Below are positions 7,674-16,317 of a stretch of 64,000 bases of DNA, one piece after another; positions within the stretch are counted from its first letter, which is position 1; each line of letters begins with the position of its first letter. This stretch comes from JAGXKT01 sp964531695 (GTDB taxonomy: Bacteria; Planctomycetota; Phycisphaerae; SM23-33), in contig CAZHEH010000012.1 in NCBI GenBank assembly GCA_964531695.1, positions 1-64,000 of the forward strand, in the 5' to 3' direction. The position numbers and the translations under genes are program-made. The notes under the pieces are model-generated. The model was not told the origin of the DNA. It did not search any database and saw only the letters and a program-made list of their open reading frames with translations.

Positions 7674-8216
7674 TCACCGGGTCGCCTCCTCCTCGGACGG
7701 CGAGTAGACAAGATAGCTCAGTGTGATCTCGGCGTTCCACACATCGCCGCTGACCTCGCCGTGCGGACTTCGCAACCGGAGGTCGCTAGCGCTCAAACCC
7801 GAGTCCTCCGTGACATGGTACAGGAAATTGCCCAACTGCAATAGTGAGACATCTCGGAGCGTAAGTGACGTCGGTTTTCGGACATAGGGCGCATCCTGAA
7901 GGGGGCGGGCGGGCTGCCGGTAGATGCCCTCCAGCGTGGCGCGGCCGCTCTCCGCGCCGACGCCCGCCCGTCGCAAGGCGGTATGGATGTGCTCGCCGGG
8001 CTTCTTGACGGCCTCGGCGCCGTCCGAGTCCGCCTGCTGCTCCTGGCGCAGTGCCTTGATCCGGCCCGCCAGGTTGCGGCAGGCGGCCAGTTCCTCGGCC
8101 TCATACCGGGCCTCGCCCCGCTGGGCCAGCATCCAGCGAACGTTCCACAGGGCCGCAGCCACCAGCAGTACGGCCAGCGCGCCGAGCAGCACGGTCTGCT
8201 TCTGTCTGGCAATCAT
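7674..8216 (-). CDS. GspM/PilO-like T2SS inner-membrane platform protein
   Basis: 180 aa. One N-terminal membrane segment (VLLGALAVLLVAAALW), then a coiled-coil-prone stretch (EAEELAACRNLAGRIKALRQ) and a small C-terminal ferredoxin-like region, the layout of GspM and PilO. Similarity is structural rather than motif-based. Its ATG overlaps the GspL stop (ATGA, 8213-8216). Confidence 0.6.
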   Translation of the reverse strand: MIARQKQTVLLGALAVLLVAAALWNVRWMLAQRGEARYEAEELAACRNLAGRIKALRQEQQADSDGAEAVKKPGEHIHTALRRAGVGAESGRATLEGIYRQPARPLQDAPYVRKPTSLTLRDVSLLQLGNFLYHVTEDSGLSASDLRLRSPHGEVSGDVWNAEITLSYLVYSPSEEEATR

Positions 8217-9598
8217 GGCCCATCTTCCTCCGTGTCGATCGGCTCGACAATCGGCTTGGCCGGGAACACGAAGCTCACGCCTCGGTCCCGCAACGCCTTG
8301 GTCTCCGGCAACTGGACGTCATATGACCCGGACCTGCCAAGAGCCAAGGCCAGGCGCTCGGCCTCCACATGTCTGCGCGCCTCCCCCGCGACGCGAACCA
8401 AGCTAGGTTCGATCTTGAGGTCGAGTATGCGGTATCGTTCGTCTCGCGGTAGTGCGCTCAAGATTCGGTGGAGCTGGACGAGCGCCGACCTCCGCCCGAG
8501 ACGCAGCTCGCGGGCTTCGGCCAAAGACGCACCGCTCATCCCGACCAGCCGCCGCTGCTCGCCCAGCAGTCGGGCACGGACGCTGGGCGGGAGGTTCCGC
8601 TGATCCGGGAACAGCCCCCGGTACAGATCCTCGCGCTGCTGAACGTATTGCGCGCCTCGTGACCCATACCGGTGCCCGCGCCAGCGAGTGACCACCGAGA
8701 CACACACGAGCAAAACCATCGCGGCGGTCACCAGCGCCTTCAGCGGCCGCCGGTATGTCTCGTACCGATCCGGCGGCGACAGGGCGTCGCGCCGTAGTTC
8801 AATCCACGGCGATTCTGCCCCCGCAAGGATCGCCGCCGCACGCAACGCCGCCGGGCGGGCACGGTCGGTCACCGGTGCCTCGACCAGCTCGATGCCCGGC
8901 TGTTGCCGGGCCACGCCCCGTACCTCGTCTTCCACGCCCGCCAGGATCAGACGCGGCGGGCGGTCAAAGGAAGCCGCCCACGCGCTGAGCCGCTCCCGGA
9001 GTTCGTCGAGATCGCCCGCCGGCCACCACCAGTTGCACGGCCGCGCGCTCTGCAACTCGATCAAGTCGAAATCGCGCCCTGAATGGGCCGCACCGTCGAC
9101 TCCCGCCGAAACCAGAACGGCGTCGGCCTCCTCGCCCTGGTCAACGGCATAGGCCGCCGCCAGCAGCGCCGACGGACACACATGCCGCACGCGGATTCCC
9201 GCGGAATCGATCGCCTCAAGCAGGGACTGGAGTTTGCCCAGCTCACAGCACACGCCGAGGGCCTCGTCCTTGCTCGTCTGGACGTAGTCGGCCACGACGT
9301 CCTCGGCAGACACCGGCAGGTCTTCCTCGAGCCGGAACGCCATCGCCCGGCGACGCTTGCCGCGCTCCAACCGCCCGGTCGAGATCGGTGCACAGAGACA
9401 GTGGGACGAGCTGACGGCCAGAAGGACCGGCTGGCCCGCGTAACCCATCGCCTCCATCTGCCGCCTGGCGGCCTGCGCGCGGTCGTCGAGCGATGCGTCT
9501 GCGGGAACAGACAATGGCTCCGGGCGCACCTCGCTGCCCTGTGCCATGGCCACCTGCCAGGAAGGGTCGCCGACGAAAATGATGTAGGCGTTCCTCAT
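8213..9598 (-). CDS. GspL-like (PilM-PilN type) T2SS assembly platform protein
   Basis: 461 aa. The N-terminal ~265 residues have an actin-like PilM/GspL cytoplasmic character (MAFRLEEDLPVSAEDVVADY is a typical segment). A single membrane helix follows at ~283-300 (ALVTAAMVLLVCVSVV), then a periplasmic PilN-like domain. In the T2SS, GspL binds GspE at the membrane and pairs with GspM. Overlaps the neighbour genes by 4 nt on both sides (8213-8216; 9595-9598). Confidence 0.65.
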   Translation of the reverse strand: MRNAYIIFVGDPSWQVAMAQGSEVRPEPLSVPADASLDDRAQAARRQMEAMGYAGQPVLLAVSSSHCLCAPISTGRLERGKRRRAMAFRLEEDLPVSAEDVVADYVQTSKDEALGVCCELGKLQSLLEAIDSAGIRVRHVCPSALLAAAYAVDQGEEADAVLVSAGVDGAAHSGRDFDLIELQSARPCNWWWPAGDLDELRERLSAWAASFDRPPRLILAGVEDEVRGVARQQPGIELVEAPVTDRARPAALRAAAILAGAESPWIELRRDALSPPDRYETYRRPLKALVTAAMVLLVCVSVVTRWRGHRYGSRGAQYVQQREDLYRGLFPDQRNLPPSVRARLLGEQRRLVGMSGASLAEARELRLGRRSALVQLHRILSALPRDERYRILDLKIEPSLVRVAGEARRHVEAERLALALGRSGSYDVQLPETKALRDRGVSFVFPAKPIVEPIDTEEDGP

Positions 9599-10131
9599 GG
9601 CCGGGCAGCCCCATTCTCGGGCTTCGGACCGATCAGCTCATGTGACCGACCGCGGTACTCCACGGCAACCTTGCCCGGCTCAATGCGGGTGACCCGCAAC
9701 ACCTCCTCGCCGTCTTTGACGCTCTGCCCAACACCGACGATTTCAATCGAACCGTCGGTCATCTGAAGGATCGCTTCGGACTTGCCCTCCTCGACGGCCG
9801 TGCCGATCAACTTCACCCGCAGCGGCTTCTCCGGCTTTGGAGGCGGATCGTTGCCATCCGACGCCTCCGTCGGTTCATCGTAGAGCGGTCGGCGCAGGTC
9901 CAGGACCCACAGTCGCCGTAGCTCCGCCAGCGGCGGCAACGACGGGGTTTGGTGCTGCTCCGCGGGCGGATCCGCGGAGGCGGTTGTCGTCGGGCGCCGC
10001 ACATCCTCCTGCCCTGCCTCAGAAGCCAGCTCGATCGGCGCGGTGAACCCCCACGCGGCGATTGCCACAGCGCCGCCTCCCACTAGGACAGCGGCCGCAA
10101 TGATTATGCGCTTGTTCTGCTGGACCTTCAC
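9595..10131 (-). CDS. GspC-like T2SS inner-membrane protein (HR domain)
   Basis: 178 aa. A membrane anchor at residues ~9-27 (IIIAAAVLVGGGAVAIAAW), a proline-rich linker, and a C-terminal beta domain (KLIGTAVEEGKSEAILQ... VGVGQSVKDGEEVLRVTRIEPGKVAVEYRG) that matches the GspC/PilP homology region, which contacts the secretin. No PDZ domain. It lies between gspK and the GspL-like gene, the position of XpsN in Xanthomonas-type systems, not at the head of the operon. Confidence 0.65.
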   Translation of the reverse strand: MKVQQNKRIIIAAAVLVGGGAVAIAAWGFTAPIELASEAGQEDVRRPTTTASADPPAEQHQTPSLPPLAELRRLWVLDLRRPLYDEPTEASDGNDPPPKPEKPLRVKLIGTAVEEGKSEAILQMTDGSIEIVGVGQSVKDGEEVLRVTRIEPGKVAVEYRGRSHELIGPKPENGAARP

Positions 10132-10135
10132 GTCA

Positions 10136-11074
10136 TCACCATGAGAACTCGTACCATTGACGGACGCCCCAGCGGCGCTGGCCGCCGTCCCGCCGAGGTC
10201 CTTCGTCCTCCATGACGCCTACGGCAAGCGTATACCACCGCCGTTGCTCACCTCTGACGATGACCCAGAGCCCGTAGCAGGTCGATTCATCGGTCAGGAA
10301 TCGGCTCACCTTCGCCTTGCGCTGGGCATTGAACTCGTCGAGGCCGGCGAGCATTGCGGCCAACTTGCGACCCGGCTCCTGCGTTCGCGCGGCGAGCAGC
10401 GCCGCGACCAGATCGCGCCCGAGCGGCTTGTCGCAGACGCTCTTGACCACATAGTCGGGAGCGCGGTGGATGTTGATTAGGCCGTCGCCCCAACATGTCA
10501 CCGCATCGGCCAGGCCGTTGCCGTCGCTTCCGACTAGGCGGTCCGGTGACGCGGTGGGGAAGATCTGCCCGTACCCCCCCACAGCCGCCAAGAGCGGGCG
10601 GCCCGGCGAGTCCTGCACCGGCAGCAACGGCGTCAGTACTGTGTCGGCGCCGCCGGCGTCGCTCTCCCGAACCAATCGCCTGGCGATCGACTGCGTCTCG
10701 GCCCGGTCGGTCTGCCCTAGCAGATCGTTGATGTTGGCTTTCGCCTGCTCGTCGGTGAGGACGAGCTCGTACGGTCGGCCGGCCAGATGCACCGTCAGTC
10801 GCAACTTCGCTGTGGACGGGCCGACCCCGACGTCCTCGCGGCCCCGGCCCGGCTCGTCCGCGCCTCGCTCGAGAAGCTCGGGCACGCGGTGCAGCAGCGA
10901 TGCCCGGCAGCTCTTGGCCGCCCAGCGGCGCTGCAGCCGGTCGACGGACTCCTGGCATTGCAGGGCGGTCACAGCGCTGCGCCGGGCGAGGCCGGCCAGT
11001 GCGACGCCCACCAGCAACACCAGAACCAGAGACATCAACAGGATGAACCCGGATTGCCGTGCGTGGTGTCTCAT
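10136..11074 (-). CDS. gspK: Type II secretion minor pseudopilin GspK
   Basis: 312 aa. The prepilin-like start RQSGFILLMSLVLVLLVGVALA is a GspK N-terminal hydrophobic helix. The large periplasmic body contains TDEQAKANINDLLG and a later WGDGLINIHRAP segment typical of GspK, the pseudopilus tip subunit. Start at ATG 11074, which overlaps the gspJ TGA (ATGA); the longer frame to 11158 covers gspJ. No canonical Glu at +5, as usual for GspK. Confidence 0.8.
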   Translation of the reverse strand: MRHHARQSGFILLMSLVLVLLVGVALAGLARRSAVTALQCQESVDRLQRRWAAKSCRASLLHRVPELLERGADEPGRGREDVGVGPSTAKLRLTVHLAGRPYELVLTDEQAKANINDLLGQTDRAETQSIARRLVRESDAGGADTVLTPLLPVQDSPGRPLLAAVGGYGQIFPTASPDRLVGSDGNGLADAVTCWGDGLINIHRAPDYVVKSVCDKPLGRDLVAALLAARTQEPGRKLAAMLAGLDEFNAQRKAKVSRFLTDESTCYGLWVIVRGEQRRWYTLAVGVMEDEGPRRDGGQRRWGVRQWYEFSW

Positions 11075-12054
11075 GGGTACGCCCCGCTGACCTGCGCGCG
11101 AACCATGCGGTCGTAGTCGGGCTCGTCTCCCGCGCCCGTCCAGACGCGCAGCCGCCATACAATCCGAGTGACGCCTTCCTCAGTCTCGGCGAGGTCACTC
11201 GCTCGGCCTGTCTTCGTCCCGTCGGCGTTTCTCGCCGCGGCGTCCGACCCATCGTCGCCCATCTCCGCCAGGTCCTGCTCGGCCTCGGCCGGGGCGTCGG
11301 CGTCGGACTCGGCCGAGCCATTCTTCAGGGCCCATCGGGGCGCATAGTGCGGGTAGAACAGAAGCCCGTTGACCAGGATGCACTGGTCCTTCTCGTTCTT
11401 CGCCGACGGGGCGCCGGGGCCTGTCCCGTCGCTCCCGGAGTTCTGCCGCTCACCTTCCTCGCCGGAGGGGTCGGCATCGGGCTCTTCCGCGCCGGGCTGC
11501 CCCGGCGTCGGATCCCCTCCGCCCGCGCCCGGCGAGGCAAGGCGCACACCGCCGGATTTCGCCGACACCGCCGTCTCACGTCCGTCGATCATGCTAACCA
11601 GTTCAAATCGCCTCACGCCGCTGCACACGAGATCCCGCTGCACGTGACGGTTCGTGGCTACATCCAGATACTCCTGTCGCCGGACGAGCCACGAACGCCC
11701 AGCCATGTTCTCCAAGGCATAGACAACCCGCACCGGCCGGTGCACCCGTTCGCATCGGGGCTTGTCCAGGGCACAATAGCCCGTCAGCGCGACCTCGCCC
11801 GTCCGGACCACCTCGATCATGCCGGCATGCCTTAGGTCGTCGCGCAGCAGCTCGACCAAGCCGTTGAGGGCGGACTCCATGTCGGCCGCGTCGCCGCCGA
11901 GCTCCTCCCGACCTCGCGGGGGATCGTCGCCATCGTCGGCGAGCGTCGTGTTCTGAAGATCGGTGATCACGGCCAGCACGCCGATCATCAGCACGCTCGA
12001 AAGCATGATCGCGATGCATAACTCCAGCAGCGTGAAGCCCTGTGCCTTGGTCAT
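11071..12054 (-). CDS. gspJ: Type II secretion minor pseudopilin GspJ, long form
   Basis: 327 aa. Prepilin motif AQG-FTLLELCIAIMLSSVLM with Glu+5. Family GspJ is usually about 200 aa; this one has a long acidic, Gly/Pro-rich insertion in the middle (GDPTPGQPGAEEPDADP) and a second near the end (ESDADAPAEAEQDLAEMG). The insertions may be exposed loops at the pseudopilus tip. ATG at 12054 overlaps the gspI stop by 4 nt. Confidence 0.75.
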   Translation of the reverse strand: MTKAQGFTLLELCIAIMLSSVLMIGVLAVITDLQNTTLADDGDDPPRGREELGGDAADMESALNGLVELLRDDLRHAGMIEVVRTGEVALTGYCALDKPRCERVHRPVRVVYALENMAGRSWLVRRQEYLDVATNRHVQRDLVCSGVRRFELVSMIDGRETAVSAKSGGVRLASPGAGGGDPTPGQPGAEEPDADPSGEEGERQNSGSDGTGPGAPSAKNEKDQCILVNGLLFYPHYAPRWALKNGSAESDADAPAEAEQDLAEMGDDGSDAAARNADGTKTGRASDLAETEEGVTRIVWRLRVWTGAGDEPDYDRMVRAQVSGAYP

Positions 12055-12503
12055 TTCGGCCTCCTTGTCGCCCGGTCGCCGGGCGGGGGCGGCATCGGCA
12101 ACACGAGCTCCACAGTCACCAGCGGCCGGTCCGCATCCTCCCGGTACGTGCTCGACTCGGATTCGCGCAGCTCCACGCGCACGACCCGCGCCCCAAGACG
12201 CTCCACGTCGCGGTTGTCCACAATCCGCGTCTCCCACACGAGAGACGGGGCCGACGGCACCGCGCCTGACTCGTTGACGGGGATGCCCTCCGAGCCCGTC
12301 CACCACTCGTTGATCAAGCTGTCCGCCGCGCGCACAGCGGCCTGCCTGCGCTGCGCCAAGGCAAGCTGCCGCGTGTGACGCGACTTGGCCAGCACCACGC
12401 CCACGAGCACCGAACCCAGGATTGCGATCCCGGCGACGACCTCAACGAGCGTCAGGCCGCCGTGTCGCGCCCGGCCGGAGGAGGTTGTGTATGTCCTTAC
12501 CAT
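12051..12503 (-). CDS. gspI: Type II secretion minor pseudopilin GspI
   Basis: 150 aa. Prepilin cleavage motif HG-GLTLVEVVAGIAILGSV with Glu+5, followed by ALAQRRQAAVRAADSLINEW as in GspI helix 1. Overlaps gspH by 62 nt at its 5' end and gspJ by 4 nt at its 3' end. Part of the GspH-I-J-K tip complex. Confidence 0.8.
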   Translation of the reverse strand: MVRTYTTSSGRARHGGLTLVEVVAGIAILGSVLVGVVLAKSRHTRQLALAQRRQAAVRAADSLINEWWTGSEGIPVNESGAVPSAPSLVWETRIVDNRDVERLGARVVRVELRESESSTYREDADRPLVTVELVLPMPPPPGDRATRRPK

Positions 12504-12996
12504 ATTCCTCGATCGTGATCTGGCCGGTAAGGCCCGAGACGATCAGCCACTGCTGCGTGCCGCCGGAGGCCAGGCGGATCGCGTAGCTTGCGCTGCGTCC
12601 ATCCCGCGAGTACGCGACGTCCACGGCGCCCGAAGTCACAGCCGGGGGACGGGACGCATTGCCTAACCGGGCCGTCGACCGCCCCACCAGCACCTCGGCA
12701 ATTCGCTGCGACTTCGAGAGCGTGACGGTGTGCGCGGCCTCGGGTTGGGCGTTGGGGCCGTACTCGATTCTCCGGAGCGTCTGTTCCCGAAGGTCAATCC
12801 GCAGAACACACGGGCGCCCGAAGCGCTGCGCCGCCAGTCGTGCGAGCCGATCCGCATGGCCGATCTGCCCGACGGCATCGGTCCGCGCGGCCCGCCGGGC
12901 GTCCTGAGCCATCGACCAGCCGACCGCGCCGGCCAAGAGCCCCAGCAGTACGACCACGGCCATCATCTCCAGCAGTGTGAAGCCGCACCTGCGCAC
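12442..12996 (-). CDS. gspH: Type II secretion minor pseudopilin GspH
   Basis: 184 aa. Very short leader MRRCG then FTLLEMMAVVVLLGLLAGA, a class III prepilin helix with Glu+5. The body has ARLAAQRFGRPCVLRID, consistent with GspH/FimT. The start is GTG at 12996 with GAGGAG upstream inside the end of gspG. The 62-nt overlap with gspI is unusually long for this operon. Confidence 0.8.
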   Translation of the reverse strand: MRRCGFTLLEMMAVVVLLGLLAGAVGWSMAQDARRAARTDAVGQIGHADRLARLAAQRFGRPCVLRIDLREQTLRRIEYGPNAQPEAAHTVTLSKSQRIAEVLVGRSTARLGNASRPPAVTSGAVDVAYSRDGRSASYAIRLASGGTQQWLIVSGLTGQITIEEYGKDIHNLLRPGATRRPDAR

Positions 12997-12999
12997 CGG

Positions 13000-13449
13000 T
13001 CACTCCTCCTGCTCGACCTCCCCCAACTCCCATGAGTAGATATCCGCATCTACGCCCTCGCCGCCGGGCCGGCCGTCCTCGCCGTAACTGAACACCTCGA
13101 ACGGTTCGCCGTCCGGGCCGGGGCGGTTGTACATGTACGGCTCACCCCAAGGATCCGTCCGGTTCCGAAGCGGGAGGTTCTCCAGCCCTTCCTCGCTTGT
13201 CGGGTATCGGTGATGGTCGAGCTTGTGCTTCTCTACGGCGCCGACGATCGTAGCGATGTCAGACGCGGCCCGCTCGACCCGCGCGTCGTCGATGTAATCG
13301 ACGACCTTCAGGGACACGGCGCCCGCGAGCATGCCGAGGATCACAACGACGACCATGATCTCGATAAGCGTCAGGCCCACTGCGACCCGCGGGCGAGGCC
13401 CCGCCCCACGCCGTCCCGCAAGGCCCTCTCTTGGCGTGTCATAGAACAT
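13000..13449 (-). CDS. gspG: Type II secretion major pseudopilin GspG
   Basis: 149 aa. Leader ends in VAVG and the helix is LTLIEIMVVVVILGMLAGAV with Glu+5. The rest carries GspG hallmarks: HKLDHHRYPTSEEGLENL, DPWGEPYMYNRPG and FEVFSYGEDGRPGGEG, the calcium-binding loop region. Overlaps gspF by 11 nt. Needs a prepilin peptidase, which is not in this window. Confidence 0.9.
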   Translation of the reverse strand: MFYDTPREGLAGRRGAGPRPRVAVGLTLIEIMVVVVILGMLAGAVSLKVVDYIDDARVERAASDIATIVGAVEKHKLDHHRYPTSEEGLENLPLRNRTDPWGEPYMYNRPGPDGEPFEVFSYGEDGRPGGEGVDADIYSWELGEVEQEE

Positions 13450-14653
13450 CTCCGGCCTCCAGAATCGGGAGAATCGTCGCGAACGCGATGCAACCGACCA
13501 TGATCGCCAGCAGGATCATCATGATCGGCTCCAGCAGTGTCGTCAGACGGTTCAGCGCGATATTGACCTGTGTATCATAATTCACAGCGAGGTTCTCCAG
13601 CATCTGCTCGAGCTCACCCGAGGCCTGACCCACGGCGAATATCTGTATCACCAAGGGGGGAAAGGCGTTGGTCGTTTCCAGGGCCACCGAGATGTCCCGG
13701 CCCGAATAGACCGCCCGCTCGCACGTATCCAGCGCGCCGCGGATAACCCGATTGTGGACCGTGCGCTGGGCCAGCTTTATCGCTCGAACGAAGGGGACGT
13801 TGCTCTTCAGAAGCGTGGCCATGACCATCGAGAGCCGCGCGATCGCCTGCTTGCGGATCAACTCGCCCAGCAGCGGGATCCGGAGCTGCAGGCGGTGCCA
13901 GGCCATCCGGCCGCGGTCGGTCCTCAGGGCCGCCGCGCCCCCGACTGCCAGCAGGCCCACACCCAGCAGTAGCGCCCACCACCAGCCGACGAGGAAGTCG
14001 CTGACGTTGCGCACGATGACCGTCGCCAGGGGCAGGTCCTTATTGCTTCGCTGCAGGACGTCCAGCAGATTCGGCACTACATAGGTCATCAGGAAGATGC
14101 TCACGCCCAGGCCCACCAGCAGCAGGATACACGGGTAGGTCAACGCCGTGGCAACGCGGTTCTTGAGCCCGGCCGAGCGTTGTCTGAACTCCACCAACCG
14201 GTCCAGCGCCCGCTCCAGAGTGCCCGTGTTCTCGCCGACTTCCACGATGTTCCGGCACAAATCGTCGAACAGGGCCGGCTGGAGGGCCATGGCCTCAGCC
14301 AAGCTTCCGCCGGCCGCCACATGGTCCCGCAACAGCAGGATCGACCTCTGGAACGCGCCCGTGTGCTGGCGCGCAATCGTGTCGAGAGCGTCCAGCAACG
14401 GGATGCCCGCGTTCAGAAGCGTCGAGACCTCCTGCAGAAAGCCCGTGACCTTCCCCGCCTGTCGCCGCGTGAAATAGTCATGCCAGCGTCCCGGGCGCGA
14501 TTCGGGCCTCTGCTCGGCGAGATCCGTCACGGACAGCCCACGAGCCCGGAGCCGGTCACGCGCCTGCCGTGGCGAGTCGGCGGAGATCGTCCCCTCCAGC
14601 GCCGCCGCGTCGGCAGCCCCATCGCTAAGCGCCTTGTATGCGTACACGGCCAT
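13439..14653 (-). CDS. gspF: Type II secretion inner-membrane platform protein GspF
   Basis: 404 aa. Starts MAVYAYKALSDGAADAAALEG, has two T2SSF repeats (FLQEVSTLLNAGIPLLDAL and ARLSMVMATLLKSNVPFVRAI), three membrane segments, and ends in PIMMILLAIMVGCIAFATILPI. The ATG at 14653 overlaps the gspE TGA by one base (TGATG). GspF couples the GspE motor to pseudopilus assembly. Confidence 0.9.
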   Translation of the reverse strand: MAVYAYKALSDGAADAAALEGTISADSPRQARDRLRARGLSVTDLAEQRPESRPGRWHDYFTRRQAGKVTGFLQEVSTLLNAGIPLLDALDTIARQHTGAFQRSILLLRDHVAAGGSLAEAMALQPALFDDLCRNIVEVGENTGTLERALDRLVEFRQRSAGLKNRVATALTYPCILLLVGLGVSIFLMTYVVPNLLDVLQRSNKDLPLATVIVRNVSDFLVGWWWALLLGVGLLAVGGAAALRTDRGRMAWHRLQLRIPLLGELIRKQAIARLSMVMATLLKSNVPFVRAIKLAQRTVHNRVIRGALDTCERAVYSGRDISVALETTNAFPPLVIQIFAVGQASGELEQMLENLAVNYDTQVNIALNRLTTLLEPIMMILLAIMVGCIAFATILPILEAGDVL

Positions 14654-16302
14654 CAGAACTTCACCCGCATGGACACCCGGGCCACCTCCTCGAGCGTGGT
14701 GCGGCCGTCCGCAGCTTTGCACAGTCCGTCGTCTCGCAAGCTCTGCATGCCAGCCCGGACAGCCGCCTCATCGATCTGGGCGGCCGTCGCACGGGCTTGC
14801 ACCAGCTTGCGGATTTCGTCGTCCACGGTCAGCAACTCGAAGCACCCCGCCCGGCCGGAGTAGCCCGTGTTGCGGCACGACTCGCAGCCGGCGCCCTGGC
14901 AGAAGCTCGCGTCCGCATCGAGCGTGCCGCCTTGCCCGAGCGCCTCGAGCTCCGCGGGCTCGGGCACGTGCTGCGTTACGCACTTGCCGCAAACCCGGCG
15001 CACCAGACGTTGGGCCAGTACCCCGATCAGAGAACTGCCGACCAGGTAGGGCTCGATGCCCAAATCCAGCAGGCGGGTCACCGCGCTGGCCGCGTCATTG
15101 GTGTGCAGCGTGCTGAACACCAGGTGGCCTGTGAGGGCTGACTGAATCGCCATCACGGCCGTCTCGCGGTCCCGGATTTCGCCGACCATCACCACATCCG
15201 GATCTTGGCGGAGCACGCTCCGCAGGCCGCTGGCGAAGGTCATGCCCTTCTTCTCAGAAATCTGTATCTGGCTGATCCCATCGAGCTGATACTCGATCGG
15301 GTCCTCGAGCGTGATGACGTTGCGCTCCGTGGCATTGATCTGCCCCAGGGCCGCGTAGAGCGTTGTGGTCTTGCCGGAGCCCGTCGGCCCCGTGACGAGG
15401 ATGAGGCCGTGTTCCGCACTGATGCAGTTGACGAAACGCCTCAGCGTCCCCGAGTCCATGCCCAGCTCGTCGAGCGTGTAGAGCCGCGCGCTCTTGTCCA
15501 GCAGGCGGATCACCACGCGCTCCCCGTGGCTCGCCGGCACGGTGGACACGCGCAGGTCGACCGGCCGGTCCCCGACCCTGACGGTCGCCCGACCATCCTG
15601 GGGCAGCCGCTTCTCGGCGATGTTCATGTTGCTCATGACCTTCACCCGGCTGACCAACTCCTCTCGCATGTCCCACGGCAGGTCGAACACATCGAACAGC
15701 ACGCCGTCGATCCGCATCCGAACCACGACGCGGTCCTCGTACGGCTGAATGTGGATGTCGGATGCCTGCTGCTGCACGGCGTCGAACAGGATCAGGTTGA
15801 CCAGCTTGATCACCGGCGGTCGATCGGACACATTGAGCAGATCCTCCGCCTCTTCCCGGATGCTCACTGTCGCGTCCGCATCGCGGTCGAGTTCCGCCAC
15901 AAAGTCCTCCGCGGCACCGGTTTGCTGCCCGTAGGCACGGTTGATCGCCGCGCCGAGTTGCTTCGGGTCAGCCGGGTACACCTCGATCGGTCCGCACAGC
16001 CAGCGGCGCAGGATGTCCCGGGTTCGATGGTCCTCCGGATCGGCCATGGCGATGCGCATCGCGCCGTTGTCCGTCGCAAGACCCAGTACCTGCTTGGCCC
16101 GTGCGAAGCTGATCGGCACGCGCTTGATGAAGGCGACCGAGGGCGGCTCCCCGCGTACGTCCGCCTCGGGGCGGGCCCGTGCCTCAGACGCGACCGCGGA
16201 CGCCATCCGCCCGGCCGGCGCCGCCGAGCACGCCGCGGCCGGTTCCATGCCGACCGGCTTCCGCTCGGCCTCCAGGTTAGACACCACAGAACCCATGCTC
16301 AT
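14653..16302 (-). CDS. gspE: Type II secretion assembly ATPase GspE
   Basis: 549 aa. The N1E domain is at ~55-125. The catalytic domain includes Walker A GPTGSGKTTT (~305-314), the Asp box (LEDPIEYQL), Walker B-like VVMVGEIRD, and the His box (TGHLVFSTLHTNDA). A four-cysteine zinc module follows (CGKC about 445, CESC about 480). All catalytic elements are present, so the motor should be active. An N-terminal ~50-residue extension is low-complexity Ala/Arg. Confidence 0.92.
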   Translation of the reverse strand: MSMGSVVSNLEAERKPVGMEPAAACSAAPAGRMASAVASEARARPEADVRGEPPSVAFIKRVPISFARAKQVLGLATDNGAMRIAMADPEDHRTRDILRRWLCGPIEVYPADPKQLGAAINRAYGQQTGAAEDFVAELDRDADATVSIREEAEDLLNVSDRPPVIKLVNLILFDAVQQQASDIHIQPYEDRVVVRMRIDGVLFDVFDLPWDMREELVSRVKVMSNMNIAEKRLPQDGRATVRVGDRPVDLRVSTVPASHGERVVIRLLDKSARLYTLDELGMDSGTLRRFVNCISAEHGLILVTGPTGSGKTTTLYAALGQINATERNVITLEDPIEYQLDGISQIQISEKKGMTFASGLRSVLRQDPDVVMVGEIRDRETAVMAIQSALTGHLVFSTLHTNDAASAVTRLLDLGIEPYLVGSSLIGVLAQRLVRRVCGKCVTQHVPEPAELEALGQGGTLDADASFCQGAGCESCRNTGYSGRAGCFELLTVDDEIRKLVQARATAAQIDEAAVRAGMQSLRDDGLCKAADGRTTLEEVARVSMRVKF

Positions 16303-16317
16303 GGAACACCTCGCTAC

